Made by a program: the position numbers and the translations under genes | In this document: in pieces, positions 6,858 to 15,801 of the stretch | How the letters are laid out: every line of letters begins with the position of its first letter | Position numbering within the stretch: position 1 is the first letter of the stretch | DNA from: Mageeibacillus sp. UBA5770 | GTDB taxonomy: Bacteria > Bacillota_A > Clostridia > Saccharofermentanales > Saccharofermentanaceae | DNA: 25,959 nucleotides | Direction: 5' to 3' | NCBI GenBank assembly: GCA_002418705.1 | Contig: DIEQ01000028.1 | Coordinates: forward strand, 1 to 25,959 | Notes under the pieces: model-generated | What the model was told of the DNA's origin: nothing | Seen by the model: the letters and a program-made list of their open reading frames with translations, nothing else | Database searches by the model: none

Positions 6858-9695
6858 TCAGGGAACAGGAGTAACCGCCGCGGCTTCTAAGCCTGCCTGT
6901 TCGGATATAATATAAGGCCGCAAATCTGCCGGAACACCTGATGCTTCAGGAATTCCGGAAAGAGGAAGCCCGGTTATCATTATACCCTCTCCAAGGGCCG
7001 TTGGGGAAGCACTGTCAAAAAGTGCTGCATTACGGCCGCTTTTATCAAACAGATTGTTGTATGCAAGGATGGAATATTTTTTAATTGCTTCGTTTCCGGG
7101 GACCGAGGATACAGTCTGATATACATTGCCGTCCGAATCGATCACGGCCATGGAGTCAATTACCGGAAAACTCTGGAACAGGGTGCTCAGATACTGGTTA
7201 TAATCAGGCAAAGCGATATTGGCTGTCTGCAGAAGAAGTGTCGAAAGATAATTGGCGCTGATTTTGTCGATTTCCTGCTCGCATATATCATAGTTAGCCC
7301 AGATCAGGAACGGCGTCTGGTACAGCTTTAGCATCTCTTCCGATGTAAGGTCAGAAAGATTCTCGCCAAGAATCGTCTCATAGAAATTATTCTTCATGTT
7401 AGGTAAGTGATCGCCGAAGAAGCAGATTACAGTCGGTTCGTCTGCAGCTGAGAAATAGTCAATCAGGTTTTTGAGGGCCGCGTCTGACTGATGAATCAGC
7501 GACAGATACTGTTCAGTCTCCGGGAATTCCCCAGGATATTCCGTAAGCTTGATATCCTCGGTAAAGTTGGCGTATGAATTGACATATCCACCGTGGTTTT
7601 GCATCGTTACATTGAAGAGGAAGAGCGGCTGCCCCTCAGTCTTATTCTCATACAGTTCGATCAGCTTATTATAAGAGCACTGGTCACTGATGTAGCCTCT
7701 CATATAAGACGGGTATTCAAAATCATCATTGGACAGGAACTGATCAAAGCCGAGATTCTCGTATACTTCGGGACGGTTCCATCCGCTTGCCGTATATGGA
7801 TGAACGGCAATGGTCGAGTATCCTCTGTTGCTGAGAATCTGTGCAAGTGAACCGGTCTCGGAATCAATGTACTGCTGGTAGGGAATACTTCCGTTCGGGA
7901 GGAAGGCCATCGTATTCCCTGTCAGAAATTCGAATTCAGAGTTGGCTGTTCCGCCGCCGTATGTTGATACATATACAGTACCCTTGATGACATTTTCGGA
8001 AGCCGCATCATAATTCGGCGTCACGGGGCTGTTCGTTGTATACTCCGCGATCGATGTCAGATCCGCGTAGGACTCACACATGATGGCGATAATATTCGGG
8101 TTTGATACGGTTTCCTGTGTTACCGGAACAGGCGTTACGGTTGTCACCGGAATCCGGGAATCATCGCCGTCAGATGTCATGGTATCCGGACTCTGTGTAT
8201 CGGACACTTCAGCAGGAGTAGGGATGGCTGTAGGTGTCGGGGTCGAATAGGGTATCGGAGTGGCCGAAGGCGCTGCTTCGGAACCGGTTATTTCTGCCTG
8301 CGGTTCAGAGGAATCGCTGAGCGTCCCGCCATCTGCAGAACTTTCATCCGGGACACTTTCAATACTGCTGACAGTCTGTCCGGTCATACCGGTTTCGATT
8401 TCCGCCTTAAGTTCAGCGATGGCTTCTTCAGAATAGTTCTCCGGCTTATCAACGTTCATATACTGGGCATTCATTGTGAACGCAATAACAAGGCCGTTCA
8501 ATTCATAATTAGAGGTCTGGTTCCACACATTGTTGGTAATACCAATTTTCTGCATGAGGTTAAATGCGGCAACTGCATAACGGTCAGTCCCGAAAAGTGA
8601 AAACACAAGTAATACGGCAAGCACTGCACTTGCAGCGCCTGTCAGGACTCGGTTCCTGATGCGTGTAATGGAATAGTCGATCTTCCAGGATACAAGGTTT
8701 AGAAGAACGAAAAAGAGAAATGTCGAGATTAGCACAACGGTAAGGCTCAGTGCATAACTTGACGAGACATTCATAGCCGTCTTGGCGGACAGAAGATCCC
8801 ATGGCTGCAGAGGTTCTCCGCGGAACATAAGCTTAAAGTAATTTACGACGGCAAGGAAATAAATAATTGTATTGGATATCAGCATGCTGATGCGCAGGCG
8901 GTTAATCAGCACAAAGAATATGATATACAAAAGAAAATAGTACGCGTAGTTCAGGGGGTAAGCCTGAACTTTCTTATCAAAGGCTGAATTGTCATTCAAG
9001 GCCTCAACAAGGAAGAACATGGCAACCGGCATGAGAAAAAGAACCAGGCGGCCTGCCAGACCGCGGCGTTTTTCGGATATTTCTACCTGAAGCAGGGATA
9101 CAAATCCGCAAAGCAGAATCAGGAAAATGCAGCCGGCGAAAGCCGATGTATTGAAATAGGTATATCCGTACTGTGCATTTGTCTGGTATTGGGTCTCTGC
9201 TGAAACACCGGGAAGAACGAGACGTGTCTGTTCCTGTCCGGTCAGTGATGAGATCCAGGTTACGGGGGCTTTATCCCAGCCGTTATCGACGGCCTGAAGT
9301 GTATAGGAATATGTTTGCGCGGTATCCAGTTTTACATTTGTGTCGAAGCGGTAGTAGGCATCGTCCTGCAAGGCACTGATGGCCACTTCTTTTTCGGAAA
9401 GAATGTTGCCGATGCTGTCAAGCAGGGTAAATTCTATGGATCCTTTTGCTGTCTCATCGGTGTATGTAGCAAACCGGACCTCTATATAGGAGAGCTCTTC
9501 CCTCGTCGGAACGAAGAACTGCTGATATGGCTCTTCATATGTCAGCGTACCCATTGTTCTTGAGCCTTGTCCGAGACAGGAGCTGACTCCAATGTTCCTG
9601 AAAGTTGATATATTAATAAAGAGTAGTGTCATTAAAACAACAGTGAGCACGAGGGAAATCAATATTCGAATTTTACTTTTACTAGGTTTTACCAT
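6858..9695 (-). CDS. LTA synthase family membrane protein (alkaline phosphatase/sulfatase fold)
   Basis: 945 residues from ATG 9695, chosen for the AAGGAAAGG site upstream; an ATG at 9722 lies before that site. Order of parts: one transmembrane helix (about 8-28); an outside, beta-rich, sandwich-like segment (about 45-145); about six membrane helices (175-370) with the GEPLQPWDLL segment between two of them; a Ser/Thr/Pro/acidic linker (about 442-531, e.g. STPTPTAIPTPAE); then an outside phosphotransferase domain. Visible active-site residues are E541 (MCES), the nucleophile T583 (GGGTANSEFEF) and D762-H763 (FFGDHLP). The family transfers glycerol-phosphate from phosphatidylglycerol to build lipoteichoic acid; the exact polymer here is unknown. 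It is much longer than the usual 600-700 residues because of the N-terminal domain, the linker and a roughly 100-residue tail ending in TPVP. It is first in a unit with corA and has its own promoter. Confidence 0.88.
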   Translation of the reverse strand: MVKPSKSKIRILISLVLTVVLMTLLFINISTFRNIGVSSCLGQGSRTMGTLTYEEPYQQFFVPTREELSYIEVRFATYTDETAKGSIEFTLLDSIGNILSEKEVAISALQDDAYYRFDTNVKLDTAQTYSYTLQAVDNGWDKAPVTWISSLTGQEQTRLVLPGVSAETQYQTNAQYGYTYFNTSAFAGCIFLILLCGFVSLLQVEISEKRRGLAGRLVLFLMPVAMFFLVEALNDNSAFDKKVQAYPLNYAYYFLLYIIFFVLINRLRISMLISNTIIYFLAVVNYFKLMFRGEPLQPWDLLSAKTAMNVSSSYALSLTVVLISTFLFFVLLNLVSWKIDYSITRIRNRVLTGAASAVLAVLLVFSLFGTDRYAVAAFNLMQKIGITNNVWNQTSNYELNGLVIAFTMNAQYMNVDKPENYSEEAIAELKAEIETGMTGQTVSSIESVPDESSADGGTLSDSSEPQAEITGSEAAPSATPIPYSTPTPTAIPTPAEVSDTQSPDTMTSDGDDSRIPVTTVTPVPVTQETVSNPNIIAIMCESYADLTSIAEYTTNSPVTPNYDAASENVIKGTVYVSTYGGGTANSEFEFLTGNTMAFLPNGSIPYQQYIDSETGSLAQILSNRGYSTIAVHPYTASGWNRPEVYENLGFDQFLSNDDFEYPSYMRGYISDQCSYNKLIELYENKTEGQPLFLFNVTMQNHGGYVNSYANFTEDIKLTEYPGEFPETEQYLSLIHQSDAALKNLIDYFSAADEPTVICFFGDHLPNMKNNFYETILGENLSDLTSEEMLKLYQTPFLIWANYDICEQEIDKISANYLSTLLLQTANIALPDYNQYLSTLFQSFPVIDSMAVIDSDGNVYQTVSSVPGNEAIKKYSILAYNNLFDKSGRNAALFDSASPTALGEGIMITGLPLSGIPEASGVPADLRPYIISEQAGLEAAAVTPVP

Positions 9696-9727
9696 GATTT
9701 TTCCTTTCCTTAATGCAAACATTACTT

Positions 9728-9755
9728 ATTATACGTCGATTTTCTTTCATTACAA
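9728..9755 (-). promoter_or_regulatory. Promoter of the LTA-synthase-like gene and corA
   Basis: On the minus strand TTGTAA (9750-9755) and a perfect TATAAT (9728-9733) are 16 bases apart. The predicted start near 9721 leaves about 25 bases before the ATG at 9695 and includes its ribosome binding site. Confidence 0.6.
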
Positions 9756-9848
9756 ACCCTCAAACTATTGTGATATTCACAGTTTTTTACGGTAAATTGG
9801 AGAAAATCGTGTTAAAGGCGTTTGTCTCTGTCGCTTCTTTTGTCAAAA

Positions 9849-9857
9849 TGCTATGAT
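9849..9857 (+). promoter_or_regulatory. Extended -10 promoter of the moxR operon
   Basis: TG-C-TATGAT at 9849-9857 is an extended -10 element; no convincing -35 hexamer is seen 16-18 bases upstream. The predicted start near 9864 gives a short leader that contains GGGGAGG (9873-9879) just before the moxR ATG. Confidence 0.5.
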
Positions 9858-9887
9858 AAGTTGGACTAGATTGGGGAGGTATCTGAC

Positions 9888-10829
9888 ATGGATAAGGAAC
9901 ATGTTCTGGGACAAATCCAAAACATCCGGCAGAATATGCAGCTGGTCATGGTCGGTAAGGAAACAGCCGTCAACCTGCTGCTGATTGCCTTGCTGAGCGG
10001 CGGTCATGCCTTGCTTGAAGACGTCCCCGGTATCGGTAAAACGACCATGGTATACGCACTTTCAAGATCCCTCGCCTGCAGTTTTGCCAGGATACAATTT
10101 ACACCCGATGTCATGCCTTCCGATATTACAGGATTCTCCATATATAATATGAAGACACAGGAATTCGAGTTCCGCCCCGGTCCCGTCCTGCACCAGATCA
10201 TTCTGGCTGATGAGATCAACCGGACATCCCCGAAAACACAGTCGAGTCTTCTTGAGATCATGCAGGAGAGGCAGGTCACAGTCGATGGAATCACTTATCC
10301 CCTCCCTGCACCCTTTATGGTACTGGCTACACAGAATCCCATTGAACATGCCGGAACTTTTCCGCTGCCCGAAGCGCAGCTGGACCGGTTTTGCCTGTCT
10401 ATCCATATGGGATACCCGACGGTTGAACAGGAGATAAAAATCATGACGCGCGTGGAGGAGACTCCCGACAAAGCAGTCCTTCAGCCTGTTATTCTGCCGG
10501 AGACAATCACCGAACTGCAGGAGGCCGCGCGAAGCATATACTGTGCGGACTCGATTAAGCAATACATAGCCAAGATCGCGGCAGCGACGAGAATGCATAC
10601 GGACCTGAAGCTCGGAATCAGTCCACGGGCTTCGATTCATCTGATGCAGACGTCGAAAGCGCTTGCCCTCCTGGACGGACGCGACTACGTCATTCCCCAG
10701 GACGTCAAGCAGATGTGCCTTCCCGTGCTTTCTCACCGCCTGTCCCTCAGGTCTGAGTCGAGTGCAGCCGGAAAGACCCCCGAAGCGGTTCTTACCGAAC
10801 TGCTCCATACGCTCCCCGTTCCAAAGTAG
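9888..10829 (+). CDS. moxR: MoxR-family AAA+ ATPase
   Basis: 313 residues. Walker A is DVPGIGKT (about 45-52); Asp in place of the first glycine is common in MoxR proteins associated with DUF58. Walker B is ILADEINR (about 103-110), followed by the family segment TSPKTQSSLLEIMQE, sensor 1 LATQNPIEHAGTFPLPEAQLDRF, and the AAA lid with SPRAS. MoxR proteins are cytoplasmic chaperone-like ATPases that assemble or activate partners, often proteins with DUF58 or von Willebrand A domains. Here it heads a three-gene operon with DUF58 and a membrane transglutaminase, a conserved arrangement in many bacteria. The start is ATG 9888 after GGGGAGG. The next gene begins one base after this stop. Confidence 0.93.
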   Translation: MDKEHVLGQIQNIRQNMQLVMVGKETAVNLLLIALLSGGHALLEDVPGIGKTTMVYALSRSLACSFARIQFTPDVMPSDITGFSIYNMKTQEFEFRPGPVLHQIILADEINRTSPKTQSSLLEIMQERQVTVDGITYPLPAPFMVLATQNPIEHAGTFPLPEAQLDRFCLSIHMGYPTVEQEIKIMTRVEETPDKAVLQPVILPETITELQEAARSIYCADSIKQYIAKIAAATRMHTDLKLGISPRASIHLMQTSKALALLDGRDYVIPQDVKQMCLPVLSHRLSLRSESSAAGKTPEAVLTELLHTLPVPK

Positions 10830-10830
10830 T

Positions 10831-12204
10831 ATGAGATCCCGGCGGATTGTCTTTTTTATCCTCTGGGCTGTCAGCCTGTGGGCCGTTCTCTATTCAGGGA
10901 TGGCTGTCTTTTATTATGGCTTTTTGCTTTTTTCCATTGTGTGTTTGTTTTCACTGGTTCAGCTCATACTGTCGTTCTGGTCCTTCAGCCTCCGGACTAA
11001 CATTTCGGTCCATGCCGCCGAAAAGGGTCAGCCTTTTACCTGGAAGCTTCTTCCCAAGGCGATTCATCTGCCGATCGCCCATGTTAAAATATCCATCCGG
11101 AATCCGACAATTTCGGACAGTGAACTTCCTCTGCTGAATTATTACATTTCACCGTCTTTTCGAAAAACTACGCCGGTGCGTATCAGCATCACAGCTTCTT
11201 ACTGCGGCATGTTCCCTCTTGAGGTAGCAGAAGTCGAGATATTTGATATTTTTGGACTCTGGCACATCCGGGTGTCTCCTGCTCATTATCTGAACAAGAA
11301 TCCGATTTATGTCACCGTTCTTCCGGATGCCTCTGCATCCCTGCATTCCGATCTGCTGTATGACGAGATTGCTCTCCCGCTTCGGCGGACACGCGAACGG
11401 GCCGAGGCCGTCGGGGTCCGCGAGTATATGCGCGGAGATAATATGCGCAGCATCCACTGGAAATATTCGGCCCGCATCGGCAAGCTTCATGTAAAAGAGT
11501 ATGAAAAAGGTGCGAAGGAACAGCATCTCATTTATTTGGATCTGACAGATACGCCGCTTACCGGCGAAGCTGCCGTACAGTGTAAAGACCAGATGCTCTG
11601 CAGTGCGGCAAGTCTGTGCCACGTTCTCCTGAAAGAGCAGATTCCCCTGGTCATCCTGTCGTACAGCAGCAGGAATAAAGGCCGTTTTTCGCTGGTGCAT
11701 GCTAATGACTGGGATCCCGCCAGGCTTTTTCTCGCACAGCGCGAATTTGTCCGTGAAATTCCTTCCGAGTACAAGGAAACCGTTGCCGGCTTTGTCCTTG
11801 GAGAAAAATCCACGCTCACCGTATTTACGATGGCAGTCACTGCAACTTCTCTCTCCTTCCTGACCTACCGCGCGGGTGATTACTCGTCAGTTTCCGTCTG
11901 CTTTATCCCCCAGGAAGGATACGACCGTGAACAGCAGGCTATTGCACACCTGTTATCAGACAAGGGTATTCAGACCAGTTTTCTCCCTGCTGCAAAAATT
12001 CCTGCTCCGAAAGATGCCGCTCCAAAAGCTTCTGAGCCCGACTCGTTCGGAGATGAACATTATACCGACTATTCTGCGGGCTATTCCGGCATCTATTCCG
12101 AGCAGCGGGGGGACCCCGAGGCGGCGCCGGATTCAGTCTATGCAGCCAGACACCCGGTCGAAGAAATCGAATCACCTTCTTCGGGATCGGAGGAGTCGAT
12201 ATGA
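10831..12204 (+). CDS. DUF58 domain membrane protein
   Basis: 457 residues from ATG 10831, one base after the moxR stop. Two transmembrane helices (about 6-25 and 29-52) are followed by a long cytoplasmic or beta-rich part holding the DUF58 core: REYMRGDNMRSIHWKYSAR at about residues 202-220, then KLHVKEYE. DUF58 is related to von Willebrand A domains and is thought to work with MoxR. The region after residue 400 is Ser/Pro/Glu-rich and low in complexity, probably disordered. There is no clear Shine-Dalgarno before this start, so translation likely depends on ribosomes finishing moxR. The longer frame beginning at 10663 only overlaps moxR and is rejected. Its stop overlaps the start of the transglutaminase gene (ATGA). 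Confidence 0.9.
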   Translation: MRSRRIVFFILWAVSLWAVLYSGMAVFYYGFLLFSIVCLFSLVQLILSFWSFSLRTNISVHAAEKGQPFTWKLLPKAIHLPIAHVKISIRNPTISDSELPLLNYYISPSFRKTTPVRISITASYCGMFPLEVAEVEIFDIFGLWHIRVSPAHYLNKNPIYVTVLPDASASLHSDLLYDEIALPLRRTRERAEAVGVREYMRGDNMRSIHWKYSARIGKLHVKEYEKGAKEQHLIYLDLTDTPLTGEAAVQCKDQMLCSAASLCHVLLKEQIPLVILSYSSRNKGRFSLVHANDWDPARLFLAQREFVREIPSEYKETVAGFVLGEKSTLTVFTMAVTATSLSFLTYRAGDYSSVSVCFIPQEGYDREQQAIAHLLSDKGIQTSFLPAAKIPAPKDAAPKASEPDSFGDEHYTDYSAGYSGIYSEQRGDPEAAPDSVYAARHPVEEIESPSSGSEESI

Positions 12205-14627
12205 CAAATAAGTGGAATCCCGGATTCTTTCTTCATTTATTTTCAGCTTTTTTGAGTGCATTGGGACTTCAGCTGCTGCTCATAGATATGCTTGGTCTAT
12301 CCTCGAAATTCACGTGGATCAGCACATCCATTTTTTGTGCTGCAGCAATGTTTATCCTTCTTTTGATGACATATCGCTTCTCAATTGTCCTTGCCGGCTT
12401 TGCCGGGCTGGCCCTGCCCGTACTTCTGCTATCCATTTTCAGTGATGTCTTCAAGGCCGTATATGAATTTATATCGCAGTTTTTTATGTGGCTTGGACCA
12501 TACATCATGGGTACAAAGGTCAGCAGCAGCGGGTTTGAACTTACACTTTTTATTGCGCTGGTTTCCATCATATCGCTGCTCTGCTTTATTTTTGCCTGCC
12601 TTCTTGAGAATTCCCTGTTCCAGTATCTTCTGATATCGATACCTGTTATTGTCCTGAGCATCATAGCTAAGAAACCAATGCATTATTATCTTCTGCTGCC
12701 CTCGGTTTTCGGTATCATCCTTTTATTCTCGCTTACAGGCAGAGCTGCAAAATACAGGGAGGAGGCTCAGTATGCCCCGCATCACGGATACTGGCAGACG
12801 CTTCTGATTCTCATTCCTGCGCTTGCAGTCGGCCTGATTGTCTCCGCTTCGACTGCTGATGCCATTCCGTCTGACAGTCTTCGTTCATCTATTATTATGG
12901 ATTCGACAAATGACATTCTTTCCGCAGTACACCTTCCGCTTCCGAGCACGGCAACCCGGACTGCCTTCAATCTCGGCGGTCTCGGTTATTACCCGCTTCA
13001 TGAAAGGCTTGGCGGTCCGGTATATATTCCGGATACCGATATTATGGAGGTAACGGCTTCAACCGACCTCCTGCTGCGCGCTGCGACGTACGACAAATAT
13101 GAGACAACATTCTGGAGCAGCACGAATTTCATGTTCTCAAGCCGCCTGAATTCAGATACAGTTTCAAGCCGTGCTAAGGAATTCTTTGACATGAACCGCC
13201 CCGATACAGAGGAAATCCCTCCGGAAATTTATAATAAAGTCATTGATCAGCACGAGGTTACCGTCAAAAACAAGTATGTCGATATCGGCACTACGCTCTT
13301 TTCAGCAGATCATCTGCTTTCTTTTTCAAATCCGGGGAACACCGTATATTACAATAATTCCGCTGAATTGTTCCAAAACGAACCGGTCAGATACAATCAG
13401 TCGTATACATTCACTTTTTCACACTTCAGGACGTTAAGCCCAACATATCGGGAGGATCTTCTGACCCTGGAAGCATATATCCTCGCCCACCCTGATACTG
13501 CGGATCAAAAGAGCCGGTTAAAAGCCATACAAGAGGATTATCTGGATCCGTCTGTTCCGGAGTCCGTTGCGGATTACGCCCTGTCGCTCACTGCCGATGC
13601 CATTACCCCGCTCGAAAAGGTCTTCGCTATAAGAGAAGTACTTCTTTCCGATTATACCTATTCCCTTGATGTCGAAGTACCTCCGGCAGACTCTGATTTT
13701 GTTGAATTCTTCCTGTCCACGAGGACAGGCTACTGTACGTATTTTGCATCAGCGATGGCTGTTATGGCTCAGATAAACGGCATACCGGCCAGATACGTCG
13801 AAGGTTTTGTCGTTGACGAGCCGGTCTACACCTCCGTTGAAGACCCTGCGACGGTAACCGTAACCGCGGAAAACGGACACGCCTGGTGTGAGGTCTATAT
13901 CAGCGGCATTGGCTGGATCCCGGTTGATGCCACAGCAAGCAGCCTGCCCGGCGGCGGTGCGCTTTCTGAAGGCGATTCGCAGGGAACGGACCTGCCGTCA
14001 GACATCCCCGCGTATATTCCGCCGGAAGAGGGTTATATTCCGACGAACGGTACAAACATACCGGTTGCCGGCACGGATGAATCCGGCGGTTTCGGGGCTT
14101 ATGCGGCGGCCCTGTTCAAGGTGCTGATCCTTCCGCTGGTTCTTGCCGCATGGCTTTTGATCGGAATCTATATATACCTGGCGAGGCGGCGCTGGAACAA
14201 GTATTTTGCCATTCTTTCCCTGGAGCAGCTCGCCGGACAGATGTCTCCGGAAGATATCATAATGTATTTGTGGGGACGAAGTCTCTGCCATCTTTCTCTA
14301 TTATATGCAGCGATTGAACCGGACGAGACAGCCTCTGACTTTGCAAAACGCCTGCAAAGCATCGCTGTGTACGCCTCAGGCTGCAAAATGGATACGTACA
14401 GGTTTGATCTGCAGATTATCGCAGGTATCCATGACAGATGGATATACGGACGAAAATATCCTTCACTCGAAGAGATCGAAAAGGCCTATAGCGAGTGCAG
14501 CAAGCTGGCGGGTGATGTATTCGCTGCCCATAAGTCGCAGTATACATACCTGATCCACTTCCTGATTCATCCGAAAAACAAGCCTGGCAAGGAAGCAAAA
14601 GCCAAACGGACAATTAAAGAAACATAG
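12201..14627 (+). CDS. Membrane-anchored transglutaminase-like protein
   Basis: 808 residues. About six membrane helices fill residues 8-215, an extracytoplasmic domain spans 220-630, one more helix lies at about 638-661, and a C-terminal cytoplasmic tail follows, as in transglutaminase-like proteins next to MoxR/DUF58. The catalytic triad is visible: C512 (RTGYCTYFAS), H560 (ENGHAWCEV) and D576 (GWIPVDAT). A Gly/Pro-rich linker (583-630) joins the domain to the last helix. The likely role is peptidase or crosslinking chemistry on an external protein or cell-wall target; the substrate is unknown. ATG 12201 overlaps the DUF58 stop in ATGA, with GGAGGAG upstream. The 3' end overlaps the convergent lrgB by 14 bases and no separate terminator is seen. 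Confidence 0.9.
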   Translation: MTNKWNPGFFLHLFSAFLSALGLQLLLIDMLGLSSKFTWISTSIFCAAAMFILLLMTYRFSIVLAGFAGLALPVLLLSIFSDVFKAVYEFISQFFMWLGPYIMGTKVSSSGFELTLFIALVSIISLLCFIFACLLENSLFQYLLISIPVIVLSIIAKKPMHYYLLLPSVFGIILLFSLTGRAAKYREEAQYAPHHGYWQTLLILIPALAVGLIVSASTADAIPSDSLRSSIIMDSTNDILSAVHLPLPSTATRTAFNLGGLGYYPLHERLGGPVYIPDTDIMEVTASTDLLLRAATYDKYETTFWSSTNFMFSSRLNSDTVSSRAKEFFDMNRPDTEEIPPEIYNKVIDQHEVTVKNKYVDIGTTLFSADHLLSFSNPGNTVYYNNSAELFQNEPVRYNQSYTFTFSHFRTLSPTYREDLLTLEAYILAHPDTADQKSRLKAIQEDYLDPSVPESVADYALSLTADAITPLEKVFAIREVLLSDYTYSLDVEVPPADSDFVEFFLSTRTGYCTYFASAMAVMAQINGIPARYVEGFVVDEPVYTSVEDPATVTVTAENGHAWCEVYISGIGWIPVDATASSLPGGGALSEGDSQGTDLPSDIPAYIPPEEGYIPTNGTNIPVAGTDESGGFGAYAAALFKVLILPLVLAAWLLIGIYIYLARRRWNKYFAILSLEQLAGQMSPEDIIMYLWGRSLCHLSLLYAAIEPDETASDFAKRLQSIAVYASGCKMDTYRFDLQIIAGIHDRWIYGRKYPSLEEIEKAYSECSKLAGDVFAAHKSQYTYLIHFLIHPKNKPGKEAKAKRTIKET

Positions 14628-15291
14628 CAATAATGACTGTTACGATTCCGGCCATGCCGATAGCAATCCCGCTCATGGCACCCTCGGTCTCGCCGATCTC
14701 GATGGCCTTGGAAGTACCTACGGCATGGCTCGACGTGCCTATTGCGACACCGACCGCTATCGGATTTTTGACATGGAACAGCTTTATCAGGAGAGGCGCA
14801 AAAACAGCACCGAAAATGCCGGTCATAACAACAGCGGCCACAGCAATCGCAGGGATACCGCCGATGTTTTTTGAAATGGCGATGGCAAACGGGGTTGTAA
14901 CCGACTTGGTCAGCATCGACCTGGTCAGAACATCATCTATTTTAAATGCCCTGCACATCAGGTATACCGATCCGATCGAAACGGATGATCCGACGACCGT
15001 ACCCAATAGCACGGGGAGAAAGTATTTTTTGAGAAGTTCAAACCGGCTGTAGATTGATATGGCGAGAACAGCTGTCGCAGGACCTAAGAATACGGATATC
15101 AGATTACCGCCGACATTATAGCTTTCCAGCGGGATGTGAAAAACCTGAAGTACGGTAATGCACAGGATCACTGCAATCAGTATTGGATTTGCAATGGTGG
15201 ATTTTACTTTTTTGTTGATCCACACGCCTATCTCAAAAGTAAGGATAGTCAAAAAGATTCCAAAAAACGGGGACGCATATACTTCACTCAT
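14614..15291 (-). CDS. lrgB: LrgB-family membrane protein
   Basis: 225 residues starting at ATG 15291, which follows AAAGGAGG and begins MSEVYASPFFG. The longer frame from 15342 runs through lrgA and is rejected. The protein is very hydrophobic, with several membrane helices, and carries the LrgB segments NIGGIPAIAVAAVVMTGIFGA and GTSSHAVGTSKAIEIGE. LrgA/LrgB and CidA/CidB pairs affect murein hydrolase activity and cell lysis; some pairs act as pyruvate or other small-acid transporters, so either role is possible. The start overlaps the end of lrgA by 8 bases (ATGAGTGA), indicating coupled translation. The stop overlaps the transglutaminase gene on the other strand. Confidence 0.92.
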   Translation of the reverse strand: MSEVYASPFFGIFLTILTFEIGVWINKKVKSTIANPILIAVILCITVLQVFHIPLESYNVGGNLISVFLGPATAVLAISIYSRFELLKKYFLPVLLGTVVGSSVSIGSVYLMCRAFKIDDVLTRSMLTKSVTTPFAIAISKNIGGIPAIAVAAVVMTGIFGAVFAPLLIKLFHVKNPIAVGVAIGTSSHAVGTSKAIEIGETEGAMSGIAIGMAGIVTVIIAMFL

Positions 15292-15673
15292 GCCTGGCCT
15301 CCTTTGCTGCTTTTCGGAGTGCGAGCCTGTCCTGCAGAGCAATTACGCCCTGTACCGTAAGAGCGGTTGCGCCAAAGGTAAGTATTGTTGCCGCAACCGC
15401 GATAAAAACCAGCGGCAGGATACTGTCACGGATAATGTCGAAACTTGAGATAATGCCGATTCCGGCCGGAATAAAAAAGAAAGCCATGTTCTTCAAAAGG
15501 AAATCAGCTTTTTGCTGTATCTGGTCCACTCTTACGACGCGGAAAAACAGGAGGAGGAACAGGATGATCATACTCAGGACGCTTCCCGGAAAAGGAATCG
15601 GAAGAAAAACAGATATGGCCTGTCCGAGCAGGCATACACCAAAAAGCAGGCCGATCTGAAACATCATTTTCAT
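15284..15673 (-). CDS. lrgA: LrgA/CidA-family membrane protein
   Basis: 129 residues with four predicted helices, typical of the holin-like LrgA/CidA family. The signature FPGSVLSMIILFLLL around residues 28-42 is followed by a charged segment (RVVRVDQIQQKADFLLKNMA) and AFFFIPAGIGI. It is thought to oligomerise in the membrane with LrgB as partner. ATG 15673 has AAGGAG about 11 bases upstream. It overlaps lrgB. The pair faces a divergent MFS transporter; I see no LytSR-type regulator gene in the window. Confidence 0.92.
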   Translation of the reverse strand: MKMMFQIGLLFGVCLLGQAISVFLPIPFPGSVLSMIILFLLLFFRVVRVDQIQQKADFLLKNMAFFFIPAGIGIISSFDIIRDSILPLVFIAVAATILTFGATALTVQGVIALQDRLALRKAAKEARHE

Positions 15674-15709
15674 ATGGTATTACACTCCTTATATCTGCGT
15701 TCACGCTCG

Positions 15710-15738
15710 AATGTACATTAAAACAGAAAATTCCGCAA
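15710..15738 (-). promoter_or_regulatory. Possible promoter of lrgAB
   Basis: On the minus strand TTGCGG (15733-15738) and TACATT (15710-15715) are 17 bases apart. Both hexamers are partial matches, so this is tentative. Confidence 0.35.
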
Positions 15739-15753
15739 TCTCAACGCGGCATT

Positions 15754-15762
15754 TGCTATACT
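15754..15762 (+). promoter_or_regulatory. Extended -10 promoter of the MFS transporter gene
   Basis: TG-C-TATACT (15754-15762) is an extended -10 element with no good -35. The predicted start near 15769 is about 33 bases before ATG 15802, and the leader carries two AAGGAG-like sites. Confidence 0.5.
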
Positions 15763-15801
15763 GATTAATATTTATTTAAGGAGCAAAGGAGATTATCCTG
15801 C

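Noticed and set aside
9930..10050. MoxR Walker A with Asp in place of the first glycine (DVPGIGKT)
   Set aside because: To my knowledge this is a common variant in MoxR proteins linked to DUF58, not a defect.
10062..10808. 248-codon open frame on the minus strand
   Set aside because: Antisense shadow of moxR.
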